The notes beneath the pieces were generated by a model. It saw only the letters and a list, made by a program, of their open reading frames with translations. It was not told the DNA's origin and ran no database searches. Shown piece after piece: positions 37,693-46,230 of a stretch of 64,000 nucleotides of DNA. Within the stretch, counting starts at the first letter, position 1. Each line of letters opens with the position of its first letter. The position numbers were made by a program, and so were the translations under genes. The stretch is from the NCBI RefSeq assembly GCF_012928505.1, contig NZ_JABBJN010000001.1, forward strand, positions 62,001 through 126,000. The letters run 5' to 3'. This stretch comes from Achromobacter sp. Bel. GTDB lineage: Bacteria > Pseudomonadota > Gammaproteobacteria > Burkholderiales > Burkholderiaceae_B.

Positions 37693-38913
37693 TCAGCGCG
37701 CCGATTCCGCGCTGGCGACGAGGCTGCGCTGACGCGCCGACCGATGCCGGCGTTCCAGCATGACGGCCCACAACCACAAAGGCATGGCGCCCAGCGCCAG
37801 CAGGCTGCCGACCCAGCCCGTCGACGTCCAGCCATAGCCGGCGGCAATCGCCAGCCCGCCGAACAAGGGGCCCAGCGCGTTGGCGGTGTTGAAGGCCGAA
37901 TGGTTCAGCGCCGCGGCCAGGCCTTGCGCATCGCCCGCGACATCCATCAAGCGGGTTTGCAACACGGTGCCCAACGCGCCGCCCACGCCCACCAGGAACA
38001 CATTCAGCGTGATCAGCCAGACGTTGTGCGCCATCAGCGGGAATAGCGCCAGCACCACGGCCGACCACAGCAGCAGCAGGCCGGCGGTGCGCATCACCGC
38101 ACGGTCGGCAAAGATCGGCACCACCATATTGCCGACCGTCAGGCCCACGCCGAACGCGCTGAGTACAAACGGCACGACCGACGGCGACACCTGCGTGACG
38201 GCACCAAGCGTGTCGGCCAGATACGTGTAGACCGAGAACAAGCCGCCGAAACCGACGGCGCCGATTGCCAGCGTGATCCAGACCTGGCCGCGGCCCAGCG
38301 CGCTCAGTTCGCGCAGCGGGCTGGCCTTGTGGTCGGCGGGCGTGTCGGGCGCGTAGATGGCCACGCTGACCATCGTCAGCACCGCCAGCAGCGATACCAG
38401 GGCAAAGCTCCAGCGCCAGCCGATCACCTGGCCCAGCCAGTTGGCCAGCGGCACGCCCACGATGGTGGCGACCGTCAAGCCCAGGAACACGCGGCCCACG
38501 GCCATGGTGCGCCGGTTGGCGGGCACGAGCGAACTGGCCACCAGTGACGCAATACCGAAATACGCGCCGTGGGGCAGGCCGCTCAGGAAGCGGAAAATCA
38601 GCATCCAGTGGTAGTCGGGCGCGATCGCGCTCAGGCCGTTGCCGATGGCGAACAGCCCCATCAGGGCGATGAGCAGCCGGCGGCGCGGCATTCTGGCGCC
38701 CAGTACGGCAAGAATGGGCGCGCCCACCACCACGCCCAGCGCATAGGCGCTGATGACGTGGCCGGCGGTGGGCGCATCGATGCCCAGCGACTGGGAGAAA
38801 TAGGGCAGCAGGCTCATCGTCGCGAACTCGGTGGTTCCGATGGCAAAGCTGCCGACAGCAAGGGCAAGCAGCACCAGTGCGGGCCGGTGCTGCGTAGAAG
38901 AGGGGTGAGACAT
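37693..38913 (-). CDS. MFS transporter, AraJ/drug-efflux type
   Basis: Twelve-helix major facilitator of 406 residues, of the DHA1/AraJ arabinose-efflux-like class: VLLALAVGSFAIGTTEFATMSLLPYFSQSLGI (pieces), GARMPRRRLLIALMGLF and FRFLSGLPHGAYFGIASLVASSLV. Such proteins export drugs, sugars or metabolites. ATG 38913 was chosen since the earlier frame start at 38970 adds a non-family N-terminus. Convergent with the siderophore ATPase gene; siderophore export is conceivable but unsupported. The upstream 90 nt holds its promoter. Confidence 0.85.
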   Translation of the reverse strand: MSHPSSTQHRPALVLLALAVGSFAIGTTEFATMSLLPYFSQSLGIDAPTAGHVISAYALGVVVGAPILAVLGARMPRRRLLIALMGLFAIGNGLSAIAPDYHWMLIFRFLSGLPHGAYFGIASLVASSLVPANRRTMAVGRVFLGLTVATIVGVPLANWLGQVIGWRWSFALVSLLAVLTMVSVAIYAPDTPADHKASPLRELSALGRGQVWITLAIGAVGFGGLFSVYTYLADTLGAVTQVSPSVVPFVLSAFGVGLTVGNMVVPIFADRAVMRTAGLLLLWSAVVLALFPLMAHNVWLITLNVFLVGVGGALGTVLQTRLMDVAGDAQGLAAALNHSAFNTANALGPLFGGLAIAAGYGWTSTGWVGSLLALGAMPLWLWAVMLERRHRSARQRSLVASAESAR

Positions 38914-39004
38914 GTGGTTGCTAGGGGGAGTCACTGAAATGTTGCGGCGCAACACTGTCATTGTAAGCACCCTGAGCTGTCATTTAAATGTCTGCCAGGT
39001 AAAA

Positions 39005-39032
39005 GGGGGCCCGTCCCCGGGGACGGGCCCCC
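39005..39032 (-). terminator. Terminator of the phosphodiesterase/nucleotidase gene
   Basis: A perfect 14-bp inverted repeat, GGGGGCCCGTCCCC / GGGGACGGGCCCCC, with no loop bases between the arms. Read on the minus strand it is followed by TTTT. It lies 20 nt beyond the minus-strand stop at 39052. Confidence 0.85.
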
Positions 39033-39051
39033 TGTTCGCCAGCCGCAGCGC

Positions 39052-41172
39052 TTACTGGCCGAGATCCACCGCGTAGCGCGACAACTGGGTCGTCGCGTCC
39101 GGCGTGGCGTCATAGACCGACACGTTCGTCACGCCGTGCGCGGCAGCCATCGCCACCGTGCCGGGCACCGACCAGAACACGACCGGGCCGGCCAACGCGC
39201 CCAGTTGCTTGAAGCGCCAGCTGCGGTCCAGGCCGTAGGTGGCCAGGTCCAGCGTGGGGTTCTTCTTGATGTAGCTGATCAGCACATCCCGGCTGGCGTC
39301 CGGGGCTTGCAGCACGATGTCGCCCTTGCCGCCCGCCAGGCCCGGGAAGTCGCCGCCGCCGCTGGCGCGGTAGTTGTTGGTGACGACCAGGAACTGCGCG
39401 GCAGGATCCAGGGGCGCGCCCTGATAGGTCAGCCCCGAGATGCGCGAACCCTTGGGCTGGGTGACGTCGATCTGATACTTCAGCGCATTGCCGGCGGCGT
39501 ACAGCACGTCGAAGTTGAACGTGGGGAAGTTGGTGTCGACCAGATCTTGCGGGGCGACCAGGGCGGGGTCGATCTGCTTGAACTGTTCTGCCGTTTTCTC
39601 CAGCCATAGGCGGACGATGTCGCCCGTGACCCGCACGACTTGCAGCGTGTTGGGGTACAGGTAAAGGTCGGCCGCGTTGTTGATCGCCACATTGCCCTGC
39701 TTGACGAAGGTGAAGTCGCCGGGACCGTTGCGGCCCCCCTTGAAGGGCGCGGCGGCCGACAGGATGGGCAGGTTGCCGTACGACGGGCGGTTCTTGGCGA
39801 TGTAGTCCGTCAGGTAGTCGATCTGCGCCATGTTCACGATCTGCAAGGCCGACACGTCGCCCGCCAGCGCGTAGTAGGTGGCCATGTCGAACTGGCTTTG
39901 GCCGATTGGCGTTTTCACGTAGGCAATCGTGGCGGCATGTTCGGCCTGCACCAACTGCTGCACGGCGGTGTCCGAGGCTACATAGGTGGCAGGCGTGGCG
40001 CCGCTTTGCGCCGTCAGGCGCGTGGACACGCGTTGGACGGTGGTCGCGTCCTTCTGCACCTTCCAGCCCTTGTCATACGACAGCTTCAGCGTGATCTGGC
40101 CCAGGTTGTTGCCCCATTGGCCGGCTTGCACTGCCGGCACGCCGTTGATCAGACCTTTCTCCAGATCGATGCCGGGCTGGCCGCGGAACGGGGATGTGGC
40201 GCTGGTGTCGGGGAACAGCAGATGCTGGTGGCCGGTGATCAGCGCGTCGATGCCCGGGACCTGGCTCAGATAGCCCGCGCCGTTCTCCATCGATGGGCTG
40301 TAGGCCGTCTTCATGTCGATGCCGCCGTGCGCCAGCGCCACGATCAGATCCGCGCCGGCAGCCTTCATCTCGGGCACGAAGCGCTGCGCCGTTTCCTTCC
40401 AGCCGGTGACTTCGACGTGGCCTTCCAGGTTGGTCTTGTCCCATTGCAGGATGGGGGGCGGCGCAAAGCCGATGACGCCCACCTTCAACGGCACCTCGAT
40501 CGTCTTGCCCGTGGCGTCCGTGGCCTTGAAGGTCTTTTCCAGCAACACCCAGGGCTTGAAGATGGGTTGTTTGCTGGCAGCCGATACGACGTTGGCCGAG
40601 ACGAAGGGAAAGCCCGGGGCCGCGCATTCCTTGGCGCCAGCGGGATTGGTCTGGGCCGTGCCCTTGCCGATTCCGGCCAGGCCGAAGTCCACGTTCGTGA
40701 TCTGCGACAGGAAGGGCAGGCCGTAGTTGAATTCGTGGTTTCCCATCGTGCCCGCGTCATACGCCAGCAGTTTCATCTGCTTGTAGATGGCGATCATGTC
40801 CGAGCACTGCACTGGCGACACCAGGGCCTGGTAGTCGGACAAGGCGGTGCCCTGGATGGTGTCGCCGTTGTCGAACAGCAGCGTGTTGGCGTACTGTTTG
40901 CGGGCGTTGGCGATCAGTGTTGCCGTCCGATCCACGCCATAGCTTTTGTCTTCGGCCAGCTTGTAGTAGTCGTAGCCCAGCACATTGGCGTGCAGGTCGG
41001 TGGTGGCAAGAATCGCCAGGTCGATTGCCGCGCCTTGCGGCACGCTGGTTTCGGGCGGGGGCGTGACCGAGCCGCTGTCATCGTCGTCGTCATCGCCGCC
41101 GCAGCCGGCCAGACCGGCCGCAAGCACCAGGCTGGCGGATACCGCAAAGAGTTTTCGTACGTAGGGCTTCAC
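39052..41172 (-). CDS. Lipoprotein 2',3'-cyclic-nucleotide phosphodiesterase/5'-nucleotidase family
   Basis: Calcineurin-like phosphoesterase plus 5'-nucleotidase C-terminal domain (CpdB/UshA family), 706 residues. Metal-site motifs: ILATTDLHANVLGYD, LLFDNGDTIQGTAL, AGTMGNHEFNYGL, VALAHGGID and ITGHQHLLFPD. Start is GTG 41172 with GGAGGAAAG just upstream. The signal peptide ends in the lipobox LAGC, followed by a run of six Asp (GGDDDDDDSGS), so the mature enzyme is a lipid-anchored envelope protein; canonical CpdB is soluble and periplasmic. Single-gene unit with its own terminator. Confidence 0.9.
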   Translation of the reverse strand: MKPYVRKLFAVSASLVLAAGLAGCGGDDDDDDSGSVTPPPETSVPQGAAIDLAILATTDLHANVLGYDYYKLAEDKSYGVDRTATLIANARKQYANTLLFDNGDTIQGTALSDYQALVSPVQCSDMIAIYKQMKLLAYDAGTMGNHEFNYGLPFLSQITNVDFGLAGIGKGTAQTNPAGAKECAAPGFPFVSANVVSAASKQPIFKPWVLLEKTFKATDATGKTIEVPLKVGVIGFAPPPILQWDKTNLEGHVEVTGWKETAQRFVPEMKAAGADLIVALAHGGIDMKTAYSPSMENGAGYLSQVPGIDALITGHQHLLFPDTSATSPFRGQPGIDLEKGLINGVPAVQAGQWGNNLGQITLKLSYDKGWKVQKDATTVQRVSTRLTAQSGATPATYVASDTAVQQLVQAEHAATIAYVKTPIGQSQFDMATYYALAGDVSALQIVNMAQIDYLTDYIAKNRPSYGNLPILSAAAPFKGGRNGPGDFTFVKQGNVAINNAADLYLYPNTLQVVRVTGDIVRLWLEKTAEQFKQIDPALVAPQDLVDTNFPTFNFDVLYAAGNALKYQIDVTQPKGSRISGLTYQGAPLDPAAQFLVVTNNYRASGGGDFPGLAGGKGDIVLQAPDASRDVLISYIKKNPTLDLATYGLDRSWRFKQLGALAGPVVFWSVPGTVAMAAAHGVTNVSVYDATPDATTQLSRYAVDLGQ

Positions 41173-41234
41173 CGTCTTTCCTCCAGGTTCGAAGGAAATA
41201 GATTTTGGGGACAGTGTGTGACCTGAGAGTGACA

Positions 41235-41280
41235 TGCCGGCGCCCAGGCGGCCGACGGGGCGGGGGGCGCCTGGCCGGCA
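41235..41280. other. Long inverted repeat after thiM
   Basis: TGCCGGCGCCCAGGCG (41235-41250) pairs with CGCCTGGCCGGCA (41268-41280): 13 bp with a 3-nt bulge. It lies between thiM (stop 41308) and the start of the phosphodiesterase gene. It could terminate thiM transcripts, though there is no T run. Confidence 0.5.
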
Positions 41281-41307
41281 CTGGGGAACTGCGTTGATGA
41301 AAGTACG

Positions 41308-42129
41308 TCAGCGCAAGGGCGATTCCCGGGTAAGGCTGTCGGTTTCCAAGGCCGCCAGCGCATCCAGGAATCGCCAGGCGAAGGAACCCGGCCCGTCGGC
41401 CAAGGCGCCGGCGCGCCGGCCCGCGATCCCGAAGCAGGACAGCGCGGCGACGGCGGCGGTATAGGGGTCGTTCCTGGACACCGCCGCGAAAGCGCCGACC
41501 AGCGCCGTCAGCGCGCAGCCCGTGGCGGTGACGCGCGGCATCAGCGCGTCACCGCCCGTGATGCGCACGGCGCGTTGCCCGTCCGTGACGTAGTCGGTTT
41601 CGCCGGTAACCGCCACGACCGTTTGATGCCTGGTGGCGATGGCTGTTGCGGATTGCTCGGCCTGCGCCACGGCGTCGCGCGCATCCACGCCTTTGCCCGC
41701 GCTTTGGCCGCCCGCCAACGCGATGATTTCCGAGGCGTTGCCGCGGATGATGGCAGGGCGCAAGGCCAACAGGCGTTGCACGGCGTCGCGGCGGAAGGCA
41801 GTAGCGTGGTGGGCGACGGGATCCAGCACCCAGGGGATGCCTGTCTGGCGCGCGGCGTCCGCGGTCAGCAGCATGCTTTCCAGCCAGGGCGCGGACAGGG
41901 TGCCGATATTGATCACCACCGCGCCGGCGATGCGCGCGAATTCCGGCGCTTCGTCCGTGGCGTGCACCATGGCGGGCGATGCGCCCATCGCCAGCAGCAC
42001 GTTGGCGGCGATGTTCATGGAGACGAAGTTGGTCAGGCACTGCACCAGCGGCGCATCGCGGCGGACGGCCGCGTACAGGTCTTGCGACGCCCGGGCCAGG
42101 GCGGCGTTGTCGGAGTGGGAATCAGCCAT
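41308..42129 (-). CDS. thiM: Hydroxyethylthiazole kinase
   Basis: Salvage kinase that phosphorylates 4-methyl-5-(2-hydroxyethyl)thiazole for thiamine synthesis; ribokinase-like fold, ~273 residues. Family marks: PLVQCLTNFVSMNIAANVLLAMGASPAM, DPVAHHATAFR, RGNASEIIALAGG, VVAVTGETDYVTDG and the anion-hole TATGCALTALVGAF. No thiD, thiE or TPP riboswitch is adjacent. It follows the monooxygenase by 121 nt at the end of a minus-strand operon; the linkage suggests a thiazole-containing substrate for that operon, or simply neighbouring genes. Confidence 0.93.
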   Translation of the reverse strand: MADSHSDNAALARASQDLYAAVRRDAPLVQCLTNFVSMNIAANVLLAMGASPAMVHATDEAPEFARIAGAVVINIGTLSAPWLESMLLTADAARQTGIPWVLDPVAHHATAFRRDAVQRLLALRPAIIRGNASEIIALAGGQSAGKGVDARDAVAQAEQSATAIATRHQTVVAVTGETDYVTDGQRAVRITGGDALMPRVTATGCALTALVGAFAAVSRNDPYTAAVAALSCFGIAGRRAGALADGPGSFAWRFLDALAALETDSLTRESPLR

Positions 42130-42250
42130 GCGCAAAGGGAATCAGGGGATCCGCGTATGGTCTGGCTGGCGGGCGGCCTTGTCAAGCCGGGCGCGGTGTC
42201 CGCACCGGACGCGTCTGCCTTGTGGGCGCCCGCCGCCGCGCAAAGCCGCT

Positions 42251-43609
42251 TTATGCGGCCCGTGGTTGCTCGCGTGCCAGCGTGTGGCGGTTGGGCGGCC
42301 GTTGCAAGCCCAGGTGTTCGCGCAGTGTGGCGCCCTGGTATTCGGTGCGGAACAGGCCGCGACGGCGCAGCTCTGGCAACACGTGTTCGATGAAATCGTC
42401 CAGGCCGCCGGGGAGCCATGGCGCCATGATGTTGAAACCGTCGGCGCCGCCTTCCTCGAACCACTGCTGCAACTGGTCGGCGATGGTTTGCGGCGTGCCG
42501 ACGACTTGCTGGTGGCCGCGTGCGCCGGCGATGCGCAGGTAAAGGTCACGGATGGTCAGGTTTTCGCGTTGCGCCAGGTCGATCAGCAAATGCTGGCGGC
42601 TCTTGCCGCCGTTCGTCTCGGGCAGGGGCGGGAGCGGTTTATCCACGGGGTAGGAAGACAGGTCGATGCCCCCGATCATGTTCGACAGCAGCGACACGCC
42701 CACGACGGGATGGATCAGATCCTGGAGCGCCTGGAATTTCTCTTCGGCTTCTTCCTGCGTGCGCCCGACGACGGGGAAGATGCCCGGCATGATCTTGATG
42801 CCGTCGGGGTCTCGGCCGTGTTGCGCCGCGCGATGCCGGATGTCGCCGTAGAACTCGCGCGCCTGGTCGAACGTTTGATGCGCCACGAAGATGACTTCGG
42901 CTGTGCGCGCCGCCAGGTCGCGGCCGGCCTCGGACGCGCCAGCCTGCACCACGACTGGGCGGCCTTGGGGCGAGCGCCCCACGTTCAAGGGGCCGCGGAC
43001 CGCGAAGTGCTTGCCTTTGTGATGAAGCGCGTGGTGTTTGCCGGCATCAAAGAATTCGCCGGTGTCTTTGTCCCGGATGAACGCGTCGTCTTCCCAGGTG
43101 TCCCACAAGCCCGTCACGACGTCGTGGAACTCCTCGGCGCGCTGGTAGCGCAACGGGTGCGCCACGTGCGTGTCCAGATTGAAGTTCTGCGCCTCGCCTT
43201 CGCCGCTGGATGTCACCAGGTTCCAACCGGATCGGCCGCCGCTGATCAGGTCCAGCGACGCGAACTTGCGGGCTACATGGTAGGGCTCGTTATAGGTCGT
43301 GGAGACGGTAGCGATCAACCCGATGCGCTCCGTGACGGCGGCCAGCGCGGACAGGAGCGTGAGCGGCTCGAAATGCTCGGCGCGGGCGGTGCGCGAGAGC
43401 GAAGCGCTGTGCGTGTTGCGCACGCCGACCGAGTCGGCGAAGAAGACCGCATCGAATTTGGCGGCCTCGGCTTTGCGCGCCAGGTCGACGTAGTGTCGGA
43501 AGTTCTGGCCGGCGTCGGCCAAGGCGTCGGGGTGGCGCCACGCGGCGATGTGGTGGCCGGTCTGCATCAGAAAGGCGCCCAGCTTGATTTGGCGGGAGGA
43601 ATGGCTCAT
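42251..43609 (-). CDS. FMN-dependent monooxygenase (NtaA/SnaA/DszA/SoxA family)
   Basis: Luciferase-like TIM-barrel monooxygenase, 452 residues, using FMNH2 from a separate reductase. Marks: KLGAFLMQTGHHIAAWRHPDA, FADSVGV, SGGRSGWNLVTSSGEGEAQNF, RYQRAEEFHDVVTGLWDTWE and GRSPQGRPVVVQAGASEAGR. The family includes enzymes for nitrilotriacetate, EDTA, dibenzothiophene and dimethylsulfide. It sits 34 nt after an ABC ATPase in the SsuABC-like operon, so it probably opens or desulfurises the imported compound. Confidence 0.9.
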   Translation of the reverse strand: MSHSSRQIKLGAFLMQTGHHIAAWRHPDALADAGQNFRHYVDLARKAEAAKFDAVFFADSVGVRNTHSASLSRTARAEHFEPLTLLSALAAVTERIGLIATVSTTYNEPYHVARKFASLDLISGGRSGWNLVTSSGEGEAQNFNLDTHVAHPLRYQRAEEFHDVVTGLWDTWEDDAFIRDKDTGEFFDAGKHHALHHKGKHFAVRGPLNVGRSPQGRPVVVQAGASEAGRDLAARTAEVIFVAHQTFDQAREFYGDIRHRAAQHGRDPDGIKIMPGIFPVVGRTQEEAEEKFQALQDLIHPVVGVSLLSNMIGGIDLSSYPVDKPLPPLPETNGGKSRQHLLIDLAQRENLTIRDLYLRIAGARGHQQVVGTPQTIADQLQQWFEEGGADGFNIMAPWLPGGLDDFIEHVLPELRRRGLFRTEYQGATLREHLGLQRPPNRHTLAREQPRAA

Positions 43610-43643
43610 CGGGTTTCCAGGTCAATGCGAGAAGAGGGAGGTA

Positions 43644-44513
43644 CTACCAGGCCATGCGCAGGCGATCCAGCGCGGGCAGCGTGCCCACCGTGGCCGTCAG
43701 CGCGCCGGGAGGCGGCAGGGGGGCGCTGTCAGCGATGCGGCCGTCGGAGTCGAGAAAGTCGCCCAGGACGTCGTCGCGCAGCCGGATGAAGCGCAGGTCG
43801 CTGCGGTTGCGCGGGTGCGGCAGGTCGACATCCACGATGCGGCGGATGCGTCCCGGGCGCGGCTGCATCACCACCACGCGGTCTCCCAGGAACACGGCTT
43901 CTTCGACGTCATGGGTGACGAGGATCATCGTGATCTGTTCTTTTTCCCAGATGCGTTGCAACTCGTTCTGCAGCCGCGAACGGGTCAACGCGTCCAGCGC
44001 GCCCAGCGGCTCGTCAAGCAGCAGCACGCGCGGCCGGTTCACCAGGCCTCGCGCGATGGCCACGCGCTGCGCCATGCCGCCCGAGATCTGGTGCGGGAAC
44101 GATTTTTCGAAGCCTTGCAATCCGACCAGCGCGATATGCTCGGCCACCAGTTCTTTTTTCTCAGCCTTGGAAAGCGGCGCATTGCGCAGGCCTGTCGCGA
44201 TGTTGCGCTCGACGTTGAGCCAGGGAAAAAGCCGGTGGTCCTGGAAGACGATGCCGCGGTCCAGCCCCGCGCCCTGCACCGGGACGCCATCCAGCAGGAT
44301 CTGGCCCGAGTAATCGTCGTCCAGCCCCAGGATCAGGCGCAGCAAGGTGGACTTGCCGCAGCCGCTGGCGCCCACGATGCTGACGAAGCGGCCGGCAGGC
44401 ACATCCAGGTTGATGTCCTGCAGGACCTGCAACGCCTGCGCGCCGTCGTCGCTGCCTGCATAGCGCTTGCCCACGCCGCGGATACTCAATTGCTTGCCGA
44501 AAGTGTCAGCCAT
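43644..44513 (-). CDS. ABC transporter ATP-binding protein (SsuB/TauB/NrtD-like)
   Basis: ATPase of a nitrate/sulfonate/taurine-type importer, 289 residues. Walker A GASGCGKSTLLRLI, Q-loop GIVFQDHRLFPWLNV, signature ISGGMAQRVAIARGL, Walker B VLLLDEPLGALD and H-loop VTHDVEEA. ATG 44513 was chosen; ATG 44528 would add five residues. Clearly follows the two permease genes on the minus strand. Confidence 0.92.
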   Translation of the reverse strand: MADTFGKQLSIRGVGKRYAGSDDGAQALQVLQDINLDVPAGRFVSIVGASGCGKSTLLRLILGLDDDYSGQILLDGVPVQGAGLDRGIVFQDHRLFPWLNVERNIATGLRNAPLSKAEKKELVAEHIALVGLQGFEKSFPHQISGGMAQRVAIARGLVNRPRVLLLDEPLGALDALTRSRLQNELQRIWEKEQITMILVTHDVEEAVFLGDRVVVMQPRPGRIRRIVDVDLPHPRNRSDLRFIRLRDDVLGDFLDSDGRIADSAPLPPPGALTATVGTLPALDRLRMAW

Positions 44514-44529
44514 TCCTTTCCTTGTCATG

Positions 44530-45348
44530 TCATGCGGCGCCGAAGCGGTGCCGCGCCACCCGGCGCTCCAGCGCGCGGGCCAATGCGTTCATGGACCATC
44601 CCACCACGCCGATCACGAACATGCCGAAGATCACGAGGTCCATCTGGAAATGCTCGCTGCCTTCGATCAGCGTGTTGCCGATGCCGTGGCCCGCGACCAG
44701 CAGATACTCCGCGCCGATCGTGGCCAGCCAGGAATAGATCAGCGCCAGATACACACCGGTGAAAATCGACGGCGCCGCGGCCGGCAGTACGACGTGCCAC
44801 AGCGTCTGCCAGCGTGAATAGCCGAATACGCGGGCCACTTCCAGCAGCGAGGCCGGCGTATTGCGGATGCCGTCGCAGGTATTGACGACGACAGGCACCA
44901 GCGCCGCCAGAGACAGGAACGTCACTTTGGCGACGTCGCCCAGGCCGAACCACACGGAGATCAGCGGGATCCAGGCAAATAGCGATATCTGCTTGAAAGT
45001 GTTGAAGCTGGGGCCCACGATCCGGTTGAACAGCGGCAACAGGCCTAGCAGCGCGCCTAGCGCCAGGCCCAGCGTGGTGCCGATCGCAAAGCCCGTCAGC
45101 TCACGCGCCAGGCTTGCGCGTAGCGCCCGCCACAGCTGGCCCGACGCGATCTGGCTGGCAGCGGTGTCCAGGACTTTTGCCGGAGACACCAACAGCGGCG
45201 TCGAGACCCAACCCAGGTTTGCAAGCGCCCACCATGCCGCGATGGCCACGGCGGGCAGCACCAGACCCCGCCAGCGGGTGCCCAGCCACGTGCGCCATGC
45301 GGCGGGCCGGCGTTGTGGCCGGTTTGGGCTGCTCGGTGCGGCCGTCAT
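44530..45348 (-). CDS. ABC transporter permease (SsuC/TauC-like), second of two
   Basis: Permease of 272 residues, about six membrane segments, with the EAA loop VARVFGYSRWQTLWHVVLPAAAPSIFTGVYLAL. Start ATG 45348 overlaps the stop of the upstream permease (ATGA); the longer frame to 45573 overlaps that gene and is not used. Paralogous to its neighbour, giving a heterodimeric pore or two alternate modules. Confidence 0.9.
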   Translation of the reverse strand: MTAAPSSPNRPQRRPAAWRTWLGTRWRGLVLPAVAIAAWWALANLGWVSTPLLVSPAKVLDTAASQIASGQLWRALRASLARELTGFAIGTTLGLALGALLGLLPLFNRIVGPSFNTFKQISLFAWIPLISVWFGLGDVAKVTFLSLAALVPVVVNTCDGIRNTPASLLEVARVFGYSRWQTLWHVVLPAAAPSIFTGVYLALIYSWLATIGAEYLLVAGHGIGNTLIEGSEHFQMDLVIFGMFVIGVVGWSMNALARALERRVARHRFGAA

Positions 45349-46220
45349 GAGCGGGCTCCGGCGTTCGATGCACCCAGGCGGGTGGCGGCCTGGCCGGCCC
45401 CGACGCGGGTTTCGGCAAGATCCAGCAGTTTGTCGATGGCGTAGCCGATGGCGCCCACCACGATCACCGCGGCCATGACCAGATCCAGCTGGAACAGTTG
45501 GCGGCCGTAGACGATCAGGTAGCCCAGCCCCTCGCTGGATGCCACCAGCTCGACCACGACCAGCGACAGCCAAGCCTTGGTGAAGCCCAGCCGCAGTCCG
45601 GTGAACAGCGTCGGCAATGCATACGGCAACACCACTTCCAGCACTTGCTGGCGGCGCGTGTAACCATAGACGCGGGCGACTTCCAGCAGGCTTGCCGGCG
45701 TCTGGCGGAAACCTTGCAGCGTGTTAAGCGTCACCGGTACCAACGCGGCCTTGGCGATGAGGATGTATTTCAGCGGTTCGCCGATGCCCACCAGCAAGAG
45801 CACGAAGGGCAACCAGGCCAGCACGGGGATCTGCACCAGCGCGTTGAACGTGGGCAGCACATAGGCTTCCAGCGGACGCCATAGCCCCATGGCGGCGCCC
45901 AGCGCCAGGCCCAGGACGCTGCCTGCCGCGAAGCCGACCAGCACCCGTTGCAGGCTGGCGTGCACGTTCAACCAGAGGTCGCCGCTGGTGTAGAGGTCCT
46001 GCAGCGTCAGCCAGACAAAGCGGGGTGACGGCAGCACTTGCTCGGAAATCCAGCCCTGGGATGCGCCCAGTTGCCATAAGGCGAGCAATGAGACGGGCAG
46101 CAGCCAGGGCAGCAGGCTGCCGCCGGCTTGACGCAGCCAGGCTTGCGGACCCTGGCGTGCGTGGCGCAGCGCGGGGGCGGGCGAGGGTGAGACGTGGGCG
46201 TCCAGGGTGTTTTCTGCCAT
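45345..46220 (-). CDS. ABC transporter permease (SsuC/TauC-like), first of two
   Basis: Permease of 291 residues, about six membrane segments: LLPWLLPVSLLALWQLGAS, LVGFAAGSVLGLALGAAMG and the EAA loop VARVYGYTRRQQVLEVVLPYALPTLFTG. It lies 10 nt after the binding-protein gene. Most SsuABC-type importers have a single permease gene used as homodimer; here two diverged genes stand in tandem. Confidence 0.9.
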   Translation of the reverse strand: MAENTLDAHVSPSPAPALRHARQGPQAWLRQAGGSLLPWLLPVSLLALWQLGASQGWISEQVLPSPRFVWLTLQDLYTSGDLWLNVHASLQRVLVGFAAGSVLGLALGAAMGLWRPLEAYVLPTFNALVQIPVLAWLPFVLLLVGIGEPLKYILIAKAALVPVTLNTLQGFRQTPASLLEVARVYGYTRRQQVLEVVLPYALPTLFTGLRLGFTKAWLSLVVVELVASSEGLGYLIVYGRQLFQLDLVMAAVIVVGAIGYAIDKLLDLAETRVGAGQAATRLGASNAGARS

Positions 46221-46230
46221 GGAACTTTCC

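Noticed and set aside
41040-41105. GAC/GAT repeat as a phase-variable microsatellite
   Set aside because: It is a short mixed-codon poly-Asp linker of the lipoprotein (six codons); length changes would stay in frame and there is no sign of switching.
41308-42250. TPP riboswitch before thiM
   Set aside because: The sequence upstream of the thiM start on the minus strand lacks the CUGAGA and the conserved 3' thi-box; only GC-rich filler is present.
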